This document shows positions 26,062-36,100 of a DNA stretch of 64,000 nt, piece after piece. The position numbers and the translations under genes are program-made. The stretch covers positions 248,001 to 312,000 of the forward strand of contig NZ_JABASZ010000014.1 in the NCBI RefSeq assembly GCF_012979275.1. The letters run 5' to 3'. A model generated the notes under the pieces. It was not told where the DNA came from and did no database searches. It worked only from the letters and a program-made list of their open reading frames with translations. This DNA is from Pseudopontixanthobacter vadosimaris. GTDB taxonomy: Bacteria > Pseudomonadota > Alphaproteobacteria > Sphingomonadales > Sphingomonadaceae. Position 1 is the first letter of the stretch. Every line of letters begins with the position of its first letter.

Positions 26062-26562
26062 TTTCGATATTCCCTTTTCAGAAGCATGAATGCCCTACGG
26101 CAATGCTTTCTCACTACAACCGCAAAGAGAGTCACAGACGCAAGGAGCCCCGCCTCATTCGCACCATGCCGTTCAGCGAATGTTCTGAAATGCGCGTAGC
26201 CGCAAAAAGTATCCTAAAAATCATAGCCCTTGGGTTTGGTAGGAAGGTAGGGACTGCGTTTCTTGACATTCCCACCGCCGCAGTATGAGTCCGCGATCCA
26301 CCTTGTGTGCCCCCACGCGAAACCGGTGCAATTTGCGACATCGGCGAAAATGTTTTGCTTGCCCATCAAGGCATGGCGGAGACAGATATTTTCCCGCGCT
26401 GGAATCACGTGCCGATGACATTCGGATGCCTGAATGGCTAGGCCAGTGATCGGCGGTGCAGTTGACCTATCTGCATTGACATGATCGACGAGTACCGGGC
26501 CCAGACCTGATTTCTATCGTCCAGAGAATCAGAGATATCTGCCGATCATCCAAGGAACCAAT
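26062..26562. other. Gene-free stretch between the TPP-enzyme operon and lspA
   Basis: About 500 nt between divergent genes at 26061 (minus) and 26563 (plus). Several short frames are open on the minus strand but none has a domain, leader or ribosome site. Promoters for both sides must lie here; TTGACC (26462) and TTGACA (26476) are -35-like but no convincing -10 was placed. Confidence 0.5.
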
Positions 26563-27054
26563 ATGTACCGAAGTCTTGGTCTTTCGATCGCCGTTGCAGT
26601 CTTCGCGAGCGATCTCATTTCAAAATGGCTTATTGTGAATGTGGTCATGGACCCTGCCCGCACGATAGATGTTTTTCCATTCTTCAATCTGGTGCTCGGA
26701 TATAATCGCGGTGTTACATTCGGCCTTCTGAGTTCCGGCAATCCAATCGCGCCCTATTTGCTGTCCGGGTTCGCGCTTCTTGTCGTGGGCGTTCTGGCCA
26801 GATGGCTCTGGCGCAGTACCGTACGCCTCGAATCCGCCGCGATAGGTTCGATCATTGGCGGTGCATTGGGTAACGTTGCCGACCGACTGGCGGACGGAGC
26901 GGTCACCGATTTTCTCGACTTCTATGTCGGCGGCTATCACTGGCCGGCGTTCAATCTCGCAGATGTCGGAATAGTCCTTGGAGTGGCATTGCTTCTCGTT
27001 ACCTGGTGGTCCGGAGAAACGCAGCGCGACGATGGCACCGCGCCGAAAGTGTAG
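26563..27054 (+). CDS. lspA: Lipoprotein signal peptidase (signal peptidase II)
   Basis: A 163-residue inner-membrane aspartyl protease with four helices. Catalytic motifs are intact: GGALGNVADRLADGAVTDFL (Asp in GNxxDR) and WPAFNLADVGIVLG (second Asp), with the N-terminal DLISKW and NRGVTFG segments. It cleaves the signal peptide of prolipoproteins. Extra lspA copies are carried by mobile lead/cadmium resistance loci (PbrC-like), which fits its place beside a PbrR/CadR-type MerR gene and an FTR1 permease. It converges on the merR gene with 26 nt between. Confidence 0.93.
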   Translation: MYRSLGLSIAVAVFASDLISKWLIVNVVMDPARTIDVFPFFNLVLGYNRGVTFGLLSSGNPIAPYLLSGFALLVVGVLARWLWRSTVRLESAAIGSIIGGALGNVADRLADGAVTDFLDFYVGGYHWPAFNLADVGIVLGVALLLVTWWSGETQRDDGTAPKV

Positions 27055-27080
27055 ATTCTGCGCTTTTGCCGAGGCAATCT

Positions 27081-27476
27081 TTAGGCGGATTTTCTAGCAA
27101 GCCCGCCGATGATGCCGCAGTCGGTGGCAGTGCCCCCATCGCAGGCCCGTGCCAGGCCGATCAGTTCCTGTCTCATCGCCTGCAGCTGTTCGATCTGCTC
27201 TTCCACCCGGCGCAAATGATTTCGTGCCAAATTCGCAGCGTCCTTGCAATCCCGGTTTGGTGCGTCCGACACTTCGAGCAGCGAGCGAACTTCGGACACC
27301 GAAAAGCCCAAACCCCGAGCCCGCCGGATGAATACGAGCCGTTCGACATCGGCGTCTGCGTAAATCCTTCGTCCCGACTGGGAGCGCGGAGCGGGCTTCA
27401 GAAGACCGATCTCTTCATAATAGCGAACGGTGTTGACTTTGGTCCCGGTCGCGCGGGCAATTTTTCCTATCTGCAT
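27081..27476 (-). CDS. MerR-family metal-responsive regulator (CadR/PbrR type)
   Basis: A 131-residue activator. The winged helix-turn-helix is at residues 1-70 (MQIGKIARATGTKVNTVRYY, GRRIYADADVERLVFIRRAR), then the dimer helix, then metal-binding Cys residues: one in NRDCKDAANLA and a C-terminal pair in ARACDGGTATDCGII. This three-Cys layout is that of CadR/PbrR/ZntR rather than MerR-Hg or CueR. It is divergent from the CDF gene, and a textbook MerR operator lies between them (27575-27605). Likely inducer: Cd, Pb or Zn (inference). Confidence 0.93.
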   Translation of the reverse strand: MQIGKIARATGTKVNTVRYYEEIGLLKPAPRSQSGRRIYADADVERLVFIRRARGLGFSVSEVRSLLEVSDAPNRDCKDAANLARNHLRRVEEQIEQLQAMRQELIGLARACDGGTATDCGIIGGLARKSA

Positions 27477-27544
27477 TCTTTAATCCTCGATGATGGCCAT
27501 CGCAGGGTGTGTGTCTCCGCGACGCAATCGCACATCGGCCGTCA

Positions 27545-27573
27545 GACTTTCTGCGAAAAGTTCGCAGAAAGTC
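27545..27573. repeat. Perfect 13-bp inverted repeat next to the MerR operator
   Basis: GACTTTCTGCGAA (27545-27557), a 3-nt centre AAG, and its exact reverse complement TTCGCAGAAAGTC (27561-27573). It ends one base before the -35 of the CDF promoter, and lies about 70-97 nt upstream of the merR start. There is no T-tract, so it is not an ordinary terminator for either direction. It could be an operator for a second regulator or a recombinase site. Confidence 0.75.
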
Positions 27574-27574
27574 C

Positions 27575-27605
27575 TTGATCCTCCAGTAACTGGAGATTGT
27601 AAAGC
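27575..27605 (+). promoter_or_regulatory. MerR-type promoter/operator for the CDF-FTR1 operon
   Basis: TTGATC (-35, 27575-27580), a 19-nt spacer and TAAAGC (-10, 27600-27605). The spacer contains the perfect dyad CTCCAGT-A-ACTGGAG (27581-27595). The over-long 19-nt spacer and central AGTAACT dyad are the hallmark of MerR, CadR and PbrR promoters. With this -10 the transcript would begin about 3 nt before the ATG at 27615. Confidence 0.9.
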
Positions 27606-27614
27606 TTAGAAACC

Positions 27615-28256
27615 ATGAGTTTAGATGATTCGGAAGACTGTGGTTGCACCGGCGACCCTGAGAGGGCGGTTGACGATCCGCAATACCGCCGCGCGCTTTG
27701 GATCGTGATTATCCTCAATGTCGGCTTCGGCATGATCGAGCTGGCCGCCGGGTTTTTAGCCGCGAGCCAGGCGCTCAAAGCCGACGCGCTAGACTTCCTT
27801 GGCGATGGCTCGATCACCTTCATCGGACTGCTTGCGCTCGGATGGACGGCATCGACGCGTGCTCGGGTGGCGCTCGCGCAAGGTTTGTTTCTGGCGGCGC
27901 TTGGTGTGAGTGTGATCGGCGCGGCGATCTGGCGCATGTTCGATATGGTGCAGCCGGAAGCCGGCATCATGGGCTGGGTGGGGTTTGTCGCCCTGCTTAT
28001 CAACCTTGCCGCCGTTTTTGTGCTCGCTCGCTTTCGCAAAGGAGGCGATGCTCAAGCGCGCGCGATATGGCTATTTTCACGCAACGATGCCCTGGCCAAT
28101 GTCGCGGTCATCGTCGCAGCCGGTTTGGTTTATTGGTTGGGAAGCGCATGGCCTGATATCATCGTGGCCGCTGCGATTGCGTTTTTGTTCCTCCATTCGG
28201 CTCTCGAAATTATCCGCCATGCGCGCAGCGATATGAAGACGCAGCAGATTGCATGA
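27615..28256 (+). CDS. Cation diffusion facilitator family transporter
   Basis: A 213-residue CDF-type inner-membrane protein with a Cys/Asp-rich N-tip (DDSEDCGCTGD) and six hydrophobic segments. The metal-site motifs are seen in segment 2 (LKADALDFLGDGSITFIG, DxxxD) and segment 5 (FSRNDALANVAVIVAAGLVY, NDxxxN). It lacks the C-terminal cytoplasmic domain of CzcD. It follows the MerR promoter so closely that the mRNA may be leaderless. Its end overlaps the FTR1 gene start. Likely exports a divalent ion such as Zn, Cd or Pb. Confidence 0.9.
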   Translation: MSLDDSEDCGCTGDPERAVDDPQYRRALWIVIILNVGFGMIELAAGFLAASQALKADALDFLGDGSITFIGLLALGWTASTRARVALAQGLFLAALGVSVIGAAIWRMFDMVQPEAGIMGWVGFVALLINLAAVFVLARFRKGGDAQARAIWLFSRNDALANVAVIVAAGLVYWLGSAWPDIIVAAAIAFLFLHSALEIIRHARSDMKTQQIA

Positions 28257-30169
28257 TGAAATATTTGGCGCGCCTGTCCGGCATTTGCCTGGCCCTTCTG
28301 TTGTCGTTCGGCAGCGCGCAAGCGTTGGCGGCAGAACCCAACACGATCTGGCGCTTGCTCGATTACATGGCGGTAGATTATGCAGCTGCCGTCGAGGACG
28401 GCGAAGTCGTCAACGAACTCGAATATGAGGAAATGGTCGAATTCGCCGGTTCGGTACGATCGGGTATTGCGGAATTGCCTGAAAGCCCCGGTCGCGTTCG
28501 GCTAGAGGCAAACGCGAAGCAACTTGAAGCCGATATCCTCTCGATGGCCCCCGTTGATCAAGTTGCCACGGCAGCCAGAAAGCTCGCTGCGGATCTCCTA
28601 GCCATCTATCCGATCACGCTCTCGCCTTCGAGGGCGCCCGATCTTGAGCGCGGAAGACTGCTGTACCAGGAGACTTGTGCCAGTTGCCACGGGGTGTCAG
28701 GAAACGGTCGCGGGCCGGCGTCTGCGGGCCTTGATCCACCGCCGATCGCATTTACCGACGTCGATCGCGCGCGCCAGCGTAGCATTATGGGTCTCTATCA
28801 GGTTATCGACCAAGGGATCGATGGCACCGCCATGCCCGGTTTCTCACAGCTCTCCTCCGACGATCGTTGGGCCCTGGCCTTCTATTCGGGATCCGTCGCC
28901 TTTGAGGCGGCGGACGAAGGGGCGCGTCTATGGAAGTCAGATTCCGAACTACGTAAACGCTTTCCCGATCTTGCCGCTCTCACGAAGATCACGCCGGACG
29001 AACTGGCAGGAGAGATCGGGCAAGAGCGCGCGGACGCGCTCATGGCCTATCTTCGGGCCAACCCGTCGGCGATCGCCGATGCAGCGGGGCCTCTTGGCAT
29101 CACACGTACCCGGCTCGCAGAAGCTGAACGCGCCCACGCGAACGGGAATATTTCCCGGGCCAAGGAGCTCGCACTGTCGGCATATTTGGACGGGTTCGAA
29201 CCCGTCGAACCGATATTGGCGACACGCAATCCGGATCTTCTGGTGCGTATCGAGAGCGGGATGATGGACTTGCGTGCAGCCATCGACGCAGATCTGCCGA
29301 CCTCTGCGATAAGCGAACGGATCCGGGCCATCGAGGGTTTGCTCGTACAGGCTGAAAATGTCCTTACGCCGGAATCTGCGACGGGATGGTCAACCTTTGT
29401 GGCATCTTTCGCGATCCTCCTCCGCGAGGGTCTGGAGGCATTGCTGATCGTGATCGCCATGATCGCTTTCGTGAGGAAGGCGGGACAGGATCGGGCATTG
29501 CGATTTGTCCATGGCGGGTGGACCGGTGCGCTGGTAGCAGGCGCGTTTACTTGGCTTGCGGCGACCTATCTTCTCGACATCAGCGGTGCCGGCCGGGAAT
29601 CGATCGAGGCATTCGGTTCGCTGATTGCAGCGCTGGTCCTTCTGTCGGTTGGCGTCTGGATGCACGGAAAATCACAGGCAGACAATTGGCAGCGCTATAT
29701 CCGCGACAAGCTTGGCAAGGCGCTTTCGCGCGGATCGCTCTGGTTCCTGTTCGGGATCGTATTCCTTGTCGTCTATAGAGAGGTCTTCGAAACCATCCTT
29801 TTTTACGCTGCGCTGTCCGCTCAGGGAAGTACGGGCTATCTGCTGGCGGGCGCTGCCACGGCCGGTTTGCTCCTTGTCGTCATCGCCTGGCTGCTGCTGC
29901 GCTACAGCCGGACGCTGCCGATCGGAAAGTTCTTTGCCTACAGTTCGGTGCTCATCGCCCTGCTTGCGATTGTCCTGATTGGCAAAGGGATCGCGGGCTT
30001 GCAGGAAGCGGGTGTGATCGGAATTGCACCGATAGCCGGCGGTCCGCGACTAAGTATGCTTGGAGTTTATCCGACGTTCCAAGTGATTGGCGCTCAATTT
30101 GCAATGGCATCCGCACTTTTACTTGGTTTCTGGATTAATCACACCCGAGCATCAAACAATGACCGGTAA
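28253..30169 (+). CDS. Cytochrome c-FTR1 fusion permease (PbrT-like iron/lead transporter)
   Basis: A 638-residue protein. After a signal peptide (ICLALLLSFGSAQALAAE) comes a helical segment, a cytochrome c domain (residues about 125-225, haem site CASCHGVSGNGRGPAS near 141, with a downstream Met in AMPGFSQL), a linker, and from about 385 an FTR1 permease with seven helices. The two FTR1 motifs REGLE (near 391) and REVFE (near 509) are intact. FTR1/PbrT proteins import Fe(III) or Pb(II) coupled to redox change at the periplasmic cytochrome (family knowledge). With lspA, the MerR gene and the CDF gene it makes a lead-resistance-like module. Confidence 0.91.
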   Translation: MMKYLARLSGICLALLLSFGSAQALAAEPNTIWRLLDYMAVDYAAAVEDGEVVNELEYEEMVEFAGSVRSGIAELPESPGRVRLEANAKQLEADILSMAPVDQVATAARKLAADLLAIYPITLSPSRAPDLERGRLLYQETCASCHGVSGNGRGPASAGLDPPPIAFTDVDRARQRSIMGLYQVIDQGIDGTAMPGFSQLSSDDRWALAFYSGSVAFEAADEGARLWKSDSELRKRFPDLAALTKITPDELAGEIGQERADALMAYLRANPSAIADAAGPLGITRTRLAEAERAHANGNISRAKELALSAYLDGFEPVEPILATRNPDLLVRIESGMMDLRAAIDADLPTSAISERIRAIEGLLVQAENVLTPESATGWSTFVASFAILLREGLEALLIVIAMIAFVRKAGQDRALRFVHGGWTGALVAGAFTWLAATYLLDISGAGRESIEAFGSLIAALVLLSVGVWMHGKSQADNWQRYIRDKLGKALSRGSLWFLFGIVFLVVYREVFETILFYAALSAQGSTGYLLAGAATAGLLLVVIAWLLLRYSRTLPIGKFFAYSSVLIALLAIVLIGKGIAGLQEAGVIGIAPIAGGPRLSMLGVYPTFQVIGAQFAMASALLLGFWINHTRASNNDR

Positions 30170-30343
30170 CGCGATGCAGTGTGATAATATATCTTTCTAT
30201 TACGGCGTTTGTGTCGACCCAGGTCGGTACATGAATAGCGCATTTGTTCGTTCTTATGCATTGAGCTGCGCGACGGCTTCGGCATTCGAAGAGAATATCG
30301 ACTTGTGCCATGTGATTGGTCCTGCTAGCGGGGCCAAAGTGTC

Positions 30344-30688
30344 ATGACCCTCCGTATGCCCCTTCTTGCCTTGAAGCCGGTTTTCGCCATGCTGATTCTC
30401 TTCGGCCTGGTGTTCAGCGTAAGCGTGGACGCGGCGGTATGCGGGCCTGAAATTGGCGAACTTACAAGTGTCAAAGCTGCAAGTAGCGAGACTGGTCAAG
30501 ACTTGCCGGACAGCCCGAATGAGCAGCATGGCATCTGCGCCCACGGCCATTGCCATCATGGAGTCCAATTTGCAGGCAATGCGGATATCGGGGCCGGTGA
30601 GCGTTCATCCGGTGCACAGCATTTCTTCGAACCCGTCGGCCTGACTGCAGTCCAGCAAGCGATTTTGACGCCCCCTCCTCGAATCTGA
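30344..30688 (+). CDS. Small secreted His/Cys protein before czcCBA (CzcI-like)
   Basis: A 114-residue protein with a signal peptide (AMLILFGLVFSVSVDAA) and a short mature part with a metal-binding-like ICAHGHCHHGVQF cluster and one more Cys near the N-terminus. Size, position 64 nt before czcC and the His/Cys cluster recall CzcI and similar small proteins that precede czc operons; sequence homology is not strong enough to be sure. Perhaps a periplasmic Zn-binding or regulatory factor. The 174-nt gap before it contains an AT-rich GATAATATAT tract that may be a -10. Confidence 0.62.
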   Translation: MTLRMPLLALKPVFAMLILFGLVFSVSVDAAVCGPEIGELTSVKAASSETGQDLPDSPNEQHGICAHGHCHHGVQFAGNADIGAGERSSGAQHFFEPVGLTAVQQAILTPPPRI

Positions 30689-30752
30689 CGTCCAGTATTG
30701 CCGCCGCAATGTCGGCGCGCATTCGGCATGTCAGTAGAGGAAAAATCAATTC

Positions 30753-32006
30753 ATGTTTGCCATTATTTGGCGAGGCGCCCTTTTTGCAGGGCTGAGCCTC
30801 GCAGTACTGCCCGGTGCGGTGCGTGCACAAGAACGCGCGGTGTTGACGCTCGACGAAGCTCTCGCGCGTGCGGGGGTGGACGAAAGCGCGCAGGTGCAAT
30901 CAGACAATCCGCGTTTGATCGGGCCGCAGGCCGAAACGGACGCGGCACGCGCGCTTATCGATCAGGCACGGCTTCGGCCAAATCCTGAGCTTGCCTTTGA
31001 AGCGGAGAACATCGCAGGAAGCGGTGCCTTTTCAGGGCTGCAAGCAACCGAATATACGCTGTCTTTGAGTCAGCGCCTCGAGCTAGGCGGCAAGCGGGGC
31101 GCACGCATTCGCTCGGCCGAGGCCGAGGCGCGCGTGGCAATGCTTTCTGGAGAATTGTCGGTCGCTGAGCTGAGTCGCATGGTGCGCGAACGCTACATCG
31201 AGGCGGTCGCTTCAGCTGCGCGACTGGAACTTGCCCGCGACGTAGTCGAACGCAATCGCGAACTCGCGCGTATAGCTGGCCTGCTTGTCGAAGTTGGCCG
31301 CGAGCCGCCGCTGCGCTCGCTTCGTGCAGAAGCGGCCCTTGCTGAAGCCGAGGCGGAGTTTGAAGCCGCGCGAGCTTCAGAGATAGCGGCGCGGAGCGCG
31401 TTGGTGGCGCTCTGGGGTGAAACGTCCCCTCCCCCGGACGTGCCATCGGCGTTTCCCGGGATCGAACCTCCTGCGATGCTTCTTGCATCGCCTTCTGCTT
31501 TGCGTCTCCAAGTCGCGCGTGCCGAACGCGAGGCGGCGGACGCTGCGATCGACAGGGAGCGCTCTTTGGGTGTTCCCGATCCGGCCATCTCCGCCGGTGT
31601 CAGGCGGTTCGAGGAAAGCAGGGATCAGGCCTTCCTAGTGGGCGTCTCGATTCCCCTTCCTTTCCGCAATCGCAATCAGGGTAACATCGCCGCTGCCGAG
31701 GCCCGCTTCCGCGCGGCCTCCGCACGCGAGGCTGTCGCCCGCGCGGATTTCGAACTCGAAGTAACCCAGGCGCGCGGCCGCTTTCTCGCCGCCGAGGCTC
31801 GTGTAGAGACTCTGTCCCAAACCTCCCTGCCTCAAGCGGAAGAAGCCTTGCGCCTCGTCCGGATTGGGTATCGCAACGGCAGGTTCCCGCTGATCGAGGT
31901 TCTGGCTGCGGCCGAAGCCCGCGATGCAATCCGAGAAGCCTTGATCCAAGCCCAGGAAGATCGCGGTCGCCTGGCGGCGCAGTTGATCTGGCTTGGCGCC
32001 CAATGA
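30753..32006 (+). CDS. czcC: CzcC-like outer-membrane efflux protein (TolC family)
   Basis: A 417-residue outer-membrane channel subunit with a signal peptide (ALFAGLSLAVLPGAVRAQ). The LTLDEALARAG and ARLRPNPELAFEAENIAGSG segments and the YTLSLSQRLELGGKRGARIR motif are typical of CzcC. A second helical repeat follows from about residue 210, with SIPLPFRNRNQGNIAAAEAR. AGAGGAAAA precedes the ATG. It ends just inside the leader of czcB and exports Zn/Co/Cd with CzcBA. Confidence 0.92.
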   Translation: MFAIIWRGALFAGLSLAVLPGAVRAQERAVLTLDEALARAGVDESAQVQSDNPRLIGPQAETDAARALIDQARLRPNPELAFEAENIAGSGAFSGLQATEYTLSLSQRLELGGKRGARIRSAEAEARVAMLSGELSVAELSRMVRERYIEAVASAARLELARDVVERNRELARIAGLLVEVGREPPLRSLRAEAALAEAEAEFEAARASEIAARSALVALWGETSPPPDVPSAFPGIEPPAMLLASPSALRLQVARAEREAADAAIDRERSLGVPDPAISAGVRRFEESRDQAFLVGVSIPLPFRNRNQGNIAAAEARFRAASAREAVARADFELEVTQARGRFLAAEARVETLSQTSLPQAEEALRLVRIGYRNGRFPLIEVLAAAEARDAIREALIQAQEDRGRLAAQLIWLGAQ

Positions 32007-32017
32007 GGAAAATACCC

Positions 32018-33166
32018 ATGAACCGTAAGCGTTTGGCCGTACTGATCGGCCTGATCATTCTTGTTTTTGCGGCTGCTGTAATGCTGTGGCCGGACAACGG
32101 CGCAGAACCGCACAGCGAAGAGGAAACCGAAGAAAGCGATCTCCCGGAAGGACTGGTCCTACTCGGCGAAGAGCAGATTCGAAGCTCCGAAATCATGGTC
32201 GAGACCGTTGGTGAGGGCTCGGCGGTAGAGCTAGTGTTCCCAGCCACAATCGCCGCTAGCCCCACAGGCAGCGCGCGGATCGATGCGCGAGCGGCGGGCG
32301 TGGTGCGGAGCGTTCAAAAAACGCTGGGTGATTACGTCCGGCAGGGTGAAACCATTGCGCGTATCGAAAGTGCGGAAGCGGCAGCTTTGGCATCGCAATT
32401 GAGCGCGGCGCGCGCGCGCGTCAACGAATTGTCAGCCGCCTATGAGCGCGAACGCCGGCTTTTCGAAGCCAATGTTACGGCGCGGCAGGATCTCGAAGCG
32501 GTGCGCGCCAATCTCCAGGTCGCCCAGTCAGAACTGTCCCGCGCGCAGGCAGCGGTTGCGGCAGCGGGCGTGAGTGGCGACGGTCGGTCTTTGGCGGTTA
32601 CCAGCCCTCTTGCAGGACGGGTAACGGCGGCGCCTATTGTCCTTGGTTCGTTTGTCGATGCGGGAGAGGAACTCTACCAAATCGTGAATCCTAATGCGAT
32701 GCAGATCGAAGTCGCGCTCCCCTCTGCAGAAGCGAGCCGTATTCAGCCAGGCGATGAAGCCACGCTGGAACTTGCAGAAAACCGCGAGATCGGAGCGCGG
32801 GTCCGCTCCGTCACGCCATCGCTCGATCCTGAGAGCCGCAGCGCGACGGCAGTCCTTTCGCTCACGCGGTCCATCCCCGGTCTTCAACCAGGTGCCTTCC
32901 TGCAAGCGCGCATCCGGCCTTCGGGCGAGGTCGACACGGGCCGCATGTCGGTGCCCGAAAGCGCGGTGCAGTCACTCGACGGCCAGGAAGTGGTTTTCGT
33001 GCGCACGCGCCGCGGCTTCCAGACCCGTCCGGTGGTGACCGGCGCACGTTCCGCAGGCCGCGTGGTGATCGAATCCGGTCTCGAAGCGAACTGGCGGATC
33101 GCAACCGAGAATGCCTTCCTGCTCAAAGCCGAACTCGAAAAAGAGGAAGCCGAACATGGACACTGA
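32018..33166 (+). CDS. czcB: CzcB-like membrane fusion protein
   Basis: A 382-residue periplasmic adaptor. The start at 32018 is preferred because GAGGAAAA lies 5 nt upstream; an ATG at 32003 (overlapping the czcC stop) is in the same frame. A membrane anchor (LAVLIGLIILVFAAAVMLW) is followed by an acidic HSEEETEESD tract, a lipoyl-like half (DARAAGVVRSVQKTLGDYVR), a coiled-coil hairpin (about 115-165), the second lipoyl half (VTSPLAGRVTAAPIVLGSFV) and a beta-barrel. It overlaps czcA by 11 nt. Confidence 0.92.
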   Translation: MNRKRLAVLIGLIILVFAAAVMLWPDNGAEPHSEEETEESDLPEGLVLLGEEQIRSSEIMVETVGEGSAVELVFPATIAASPTGSARIDARAAGVVRSVQKTLGDYVRQGETIARIESAEAAALASQLSAARARVNELSAAYERERRLFEANVTARQDLEAVRANLQVAQSELSRAQAAVAAAGVSGDGRSLAVTSPLAGRVTAAPIVLGSFVDAGEELYQIVNPNAMQIEVALPSAEASRIQPGDEATLELAENREIGARVRSVTPSLDPESRSATAVLSLTRSIPGLQPGAFLQARIRPSGEVDTGRMSVPESAVQSLDGQEVVFVRTRRGFQTRPVVTGARSAGRVVIESGLEANWRIATENAFLLKAELEKEEAEHGH

Positions 33167-36100
33167 TCGCATGCAGGAAACGGAGCACTCGCACCGCCAC
33201 GGCCTGATCGGCATGATCCTAGACATGGCCGTGCGTTTTCGCTGGGCCATGGTCGTTTTGACGATCGGTGTTGCCATCTATGGCGTGATGAACCTTCTTC
33301 GGCTTCCCATTGACGCCGTACCCGACATTACGAACGTTCAGGTGCAGATCAATACCGAAGCGCCCGCCCTTTCCCCCTCCCAGGTCGAAACGCAGGTAAC
33401 CTATCCGGTGGAAACCGGTCTCGCCGGGATCGATGGTCTGGAAATGACCCGTTCGATTTCGCGCAACGGGTTCAGCCAGGTTACTGCAATCTTCGAAGAA
33501 GGTACTGACATCTATTTCGCGCGGCAGCAGGTCAATGAGCGCCTGACGCCGATCACCGCTTCGCTGCCCGAAGGAGCAGAACCGGTAATGGGACCTATCT
33601 CGACCGGTCTGGGCGAAGTACTCATGTATACGATCGAGTTCGAGCATCCGGGGGGCAAGGAAGCACCGAAGGGCAATGCGGTCGGTTGGCAGTCCGACGG
33701 AAGCTTCGTTACCGAACGCGGTGACAGGCTGGATAGCGATGTCGCTAAGGCTGCTTATCTGCGTACCATTCAGGACTGGGTGGTCGCTCCACTCATGCGG
33801 TCGGTCGATGGCGTCGCCGGTGTCGATTCCATCGGGGGTTTCCGAAAGCAATATCTCGTACAGCCCGATCCTGCTCGCATGACAGGCTACGGGCTTTCAT
33901 TCGATGAGGTGATCGATGCGCTGGAAGCCGCCAACCTTGCCGAAGGCGCGAATTTCGTCGAGCGATCAGGAGAAGCCCTGCTGGCTCGTGTCGATGCACG
34001 GCTCGGCAGTGTCCAGGACATCGAGCAAGCAGTCATATCTACACGTGGAGGCGTTCCCATTCGCGTGGGAGATGTCGCAACGGTCAGCATTGGCGGTGAT
34101 CTCAGAACCGGGGCTGCATCGCTGAATGGCGACGAGGCTGTGGTTGGTACCGTCCTCATGCGGGCAGGAGAAAACAGCCGCACTGTTTCAGCCCAGGCCG
34201 CTGAGAGGCTTGACGAAGTCCGCGCCTCCCTGCCGCAAGGTGTGGTAGCCGAAATCGTCTACAATCGTTCGTCTCTCGTCGATGCAACGATCGCGACCGT
34301 CGAGAAGAATCTCGTCGAGGGTGCGCTGCTGGTCATAGCCATCCTGTTCCTTTTGCTCGGCAACATACGGGCCGCAATTATCGCCGCTCTGGTTATCCCT
34401 TTTTCGATGCTGATGGCATCGATCGGCATGAACCGGCTCGGAGTGTCAGGCAATCTGATGAGTCTGGGCGCGCTTGACTTCGGTCTGATCGTCGATGGGG
34501 CCGTGATTATCGTCGAGAATAGTGTGGCACGTCTTGCGGCCAGACAGGAGCATGAGGGCCGGCTCCTGACACTTGGCGAACGGCTGACGGAAACGCGGCT
34601 TGCCGCGCAGGAGATGATCAAGCCGACTGTCTATGGTCAGGCGATTATCCTTCTGGTGTTCGCACCGTTGCTGACCTTCACCGGAGTCGAGGGCAAGACG
34701 TTCTCGCCGATGGCCATCACGGTCATGCTGGCGCTCGCGTCGGCATTCGTACTCTCGCTGACTTTCGTCCCGGCGATGATCGCGATCCTGCTGAACAAAA
34801 AACTGACGGAGAAGGAAGTCAAACCGATCCGGATCGCCAAGGAACGCTATGGGCCTCTTGTCCGCAAAGCCATCGCCCGCCCTTGGCCGGTGATCGGGGC
34901 CGGTGCCGGCATTTTTGCCGTTGCTGCTCTGGTGTTCAGTTTCCTTGGCAGCGAGTTTACACCGCAGCTCGACGAGCGCGATATCGCGGTGCAATCATTG
35001 CGAATCCCTTCCACATCTCTCGAGCGGTCTCTGGCGATGCAGCGGCGAGTAGAAGATCGATTGGAGGAATTTCCGCAAGTGCAGCTTGTATTCTCACGTA
35101 CCGGTACTGCGGAAGTGGCCAGCGACCCGATGCCGCCCAACGCCTCCGATGCGTATGTGATCCTGAAGCCGCGCGATGAATGGCCTGACCCGGATCTTTC
35201 GAAAGATGATCTGGTGGCAGAAATGGAGAGTGCTCTGGGAGGCCTGGTTGGCAATCTCTATGAGTTCAGCCAACCAATCGAACTTCGCTTCAACGAACTG
35301 ATCGCTGGCGTGCGCGGCGATGTCGCGGTCAAGATCTACGGCGACGACCTGACCGCCATGACCTCGGCAGCGAACGAGGTCGCCGGGATTTTGCGCGAGG
35401 TCGAGGGAGCTGCGGATGTTAAAGTCCAGCAGGTCACCGGTTTCCCAACGCTTGATATTGCCTTCGATCGTCCAACGATCGCTCGATATGGGCTGAAGGT
35501 CGAAGACGTCGCTCAATCCGTCGCAATTGCTTTGGGCGGGCGGCCTGCCGGGCTGGTCTTTGAAGGCGATCGAAGGTTCGAGGTCGTCGTTCGGCTTTCG
35601 GATGCGACACGCGATGATTTCGATCAGCTTGGTGCATTGCCGGTGCTGCTTCCGAACGGAGCGACCATACCGCTGCGCTCGGTCGCCGAATTCCGGGTTG
35701 TGGATGGCCTTGCCGAAGTCCGCCGTGAACAGGGACGCAGGCTGGTGATCGTTTCCTCCAATGTGCGCGAGCGCGATCTTGGCTCCTTCGTTGAGGAAGC
35801 GAGGGCGAATGTCGAGGCGCAGGTCGAATTGCCCGCTGCAGCCTTCATCGAGTGGGGCGGCCAGTACCAGAACCTTCAGGCTGCGCAGGAACGGTTGCAG
35901 ATCGTTATCCCGATCGCTTTCGCGGTTATACTCCTGTTGCTCTATATGGCAGTCGGAGGCTGGGTTCCCGCTCTGGCTGTTTTCAGCGCGATCCCGCTCG
36001 CCCTCGCTGGCGGCATCTTCTCGCTGGCTCTGCGCGGAATGCCGTTTTCGGTTTCGGCGGCAGTCGGGTTCATCGCCCTCTCGGGCGTGGCGACCCTCAA

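Noticed and set aside
26132-26421. Short minus-strand frames in the gap before lspA
   Set aside because: Several overlapping frames of similar length with no protein features.
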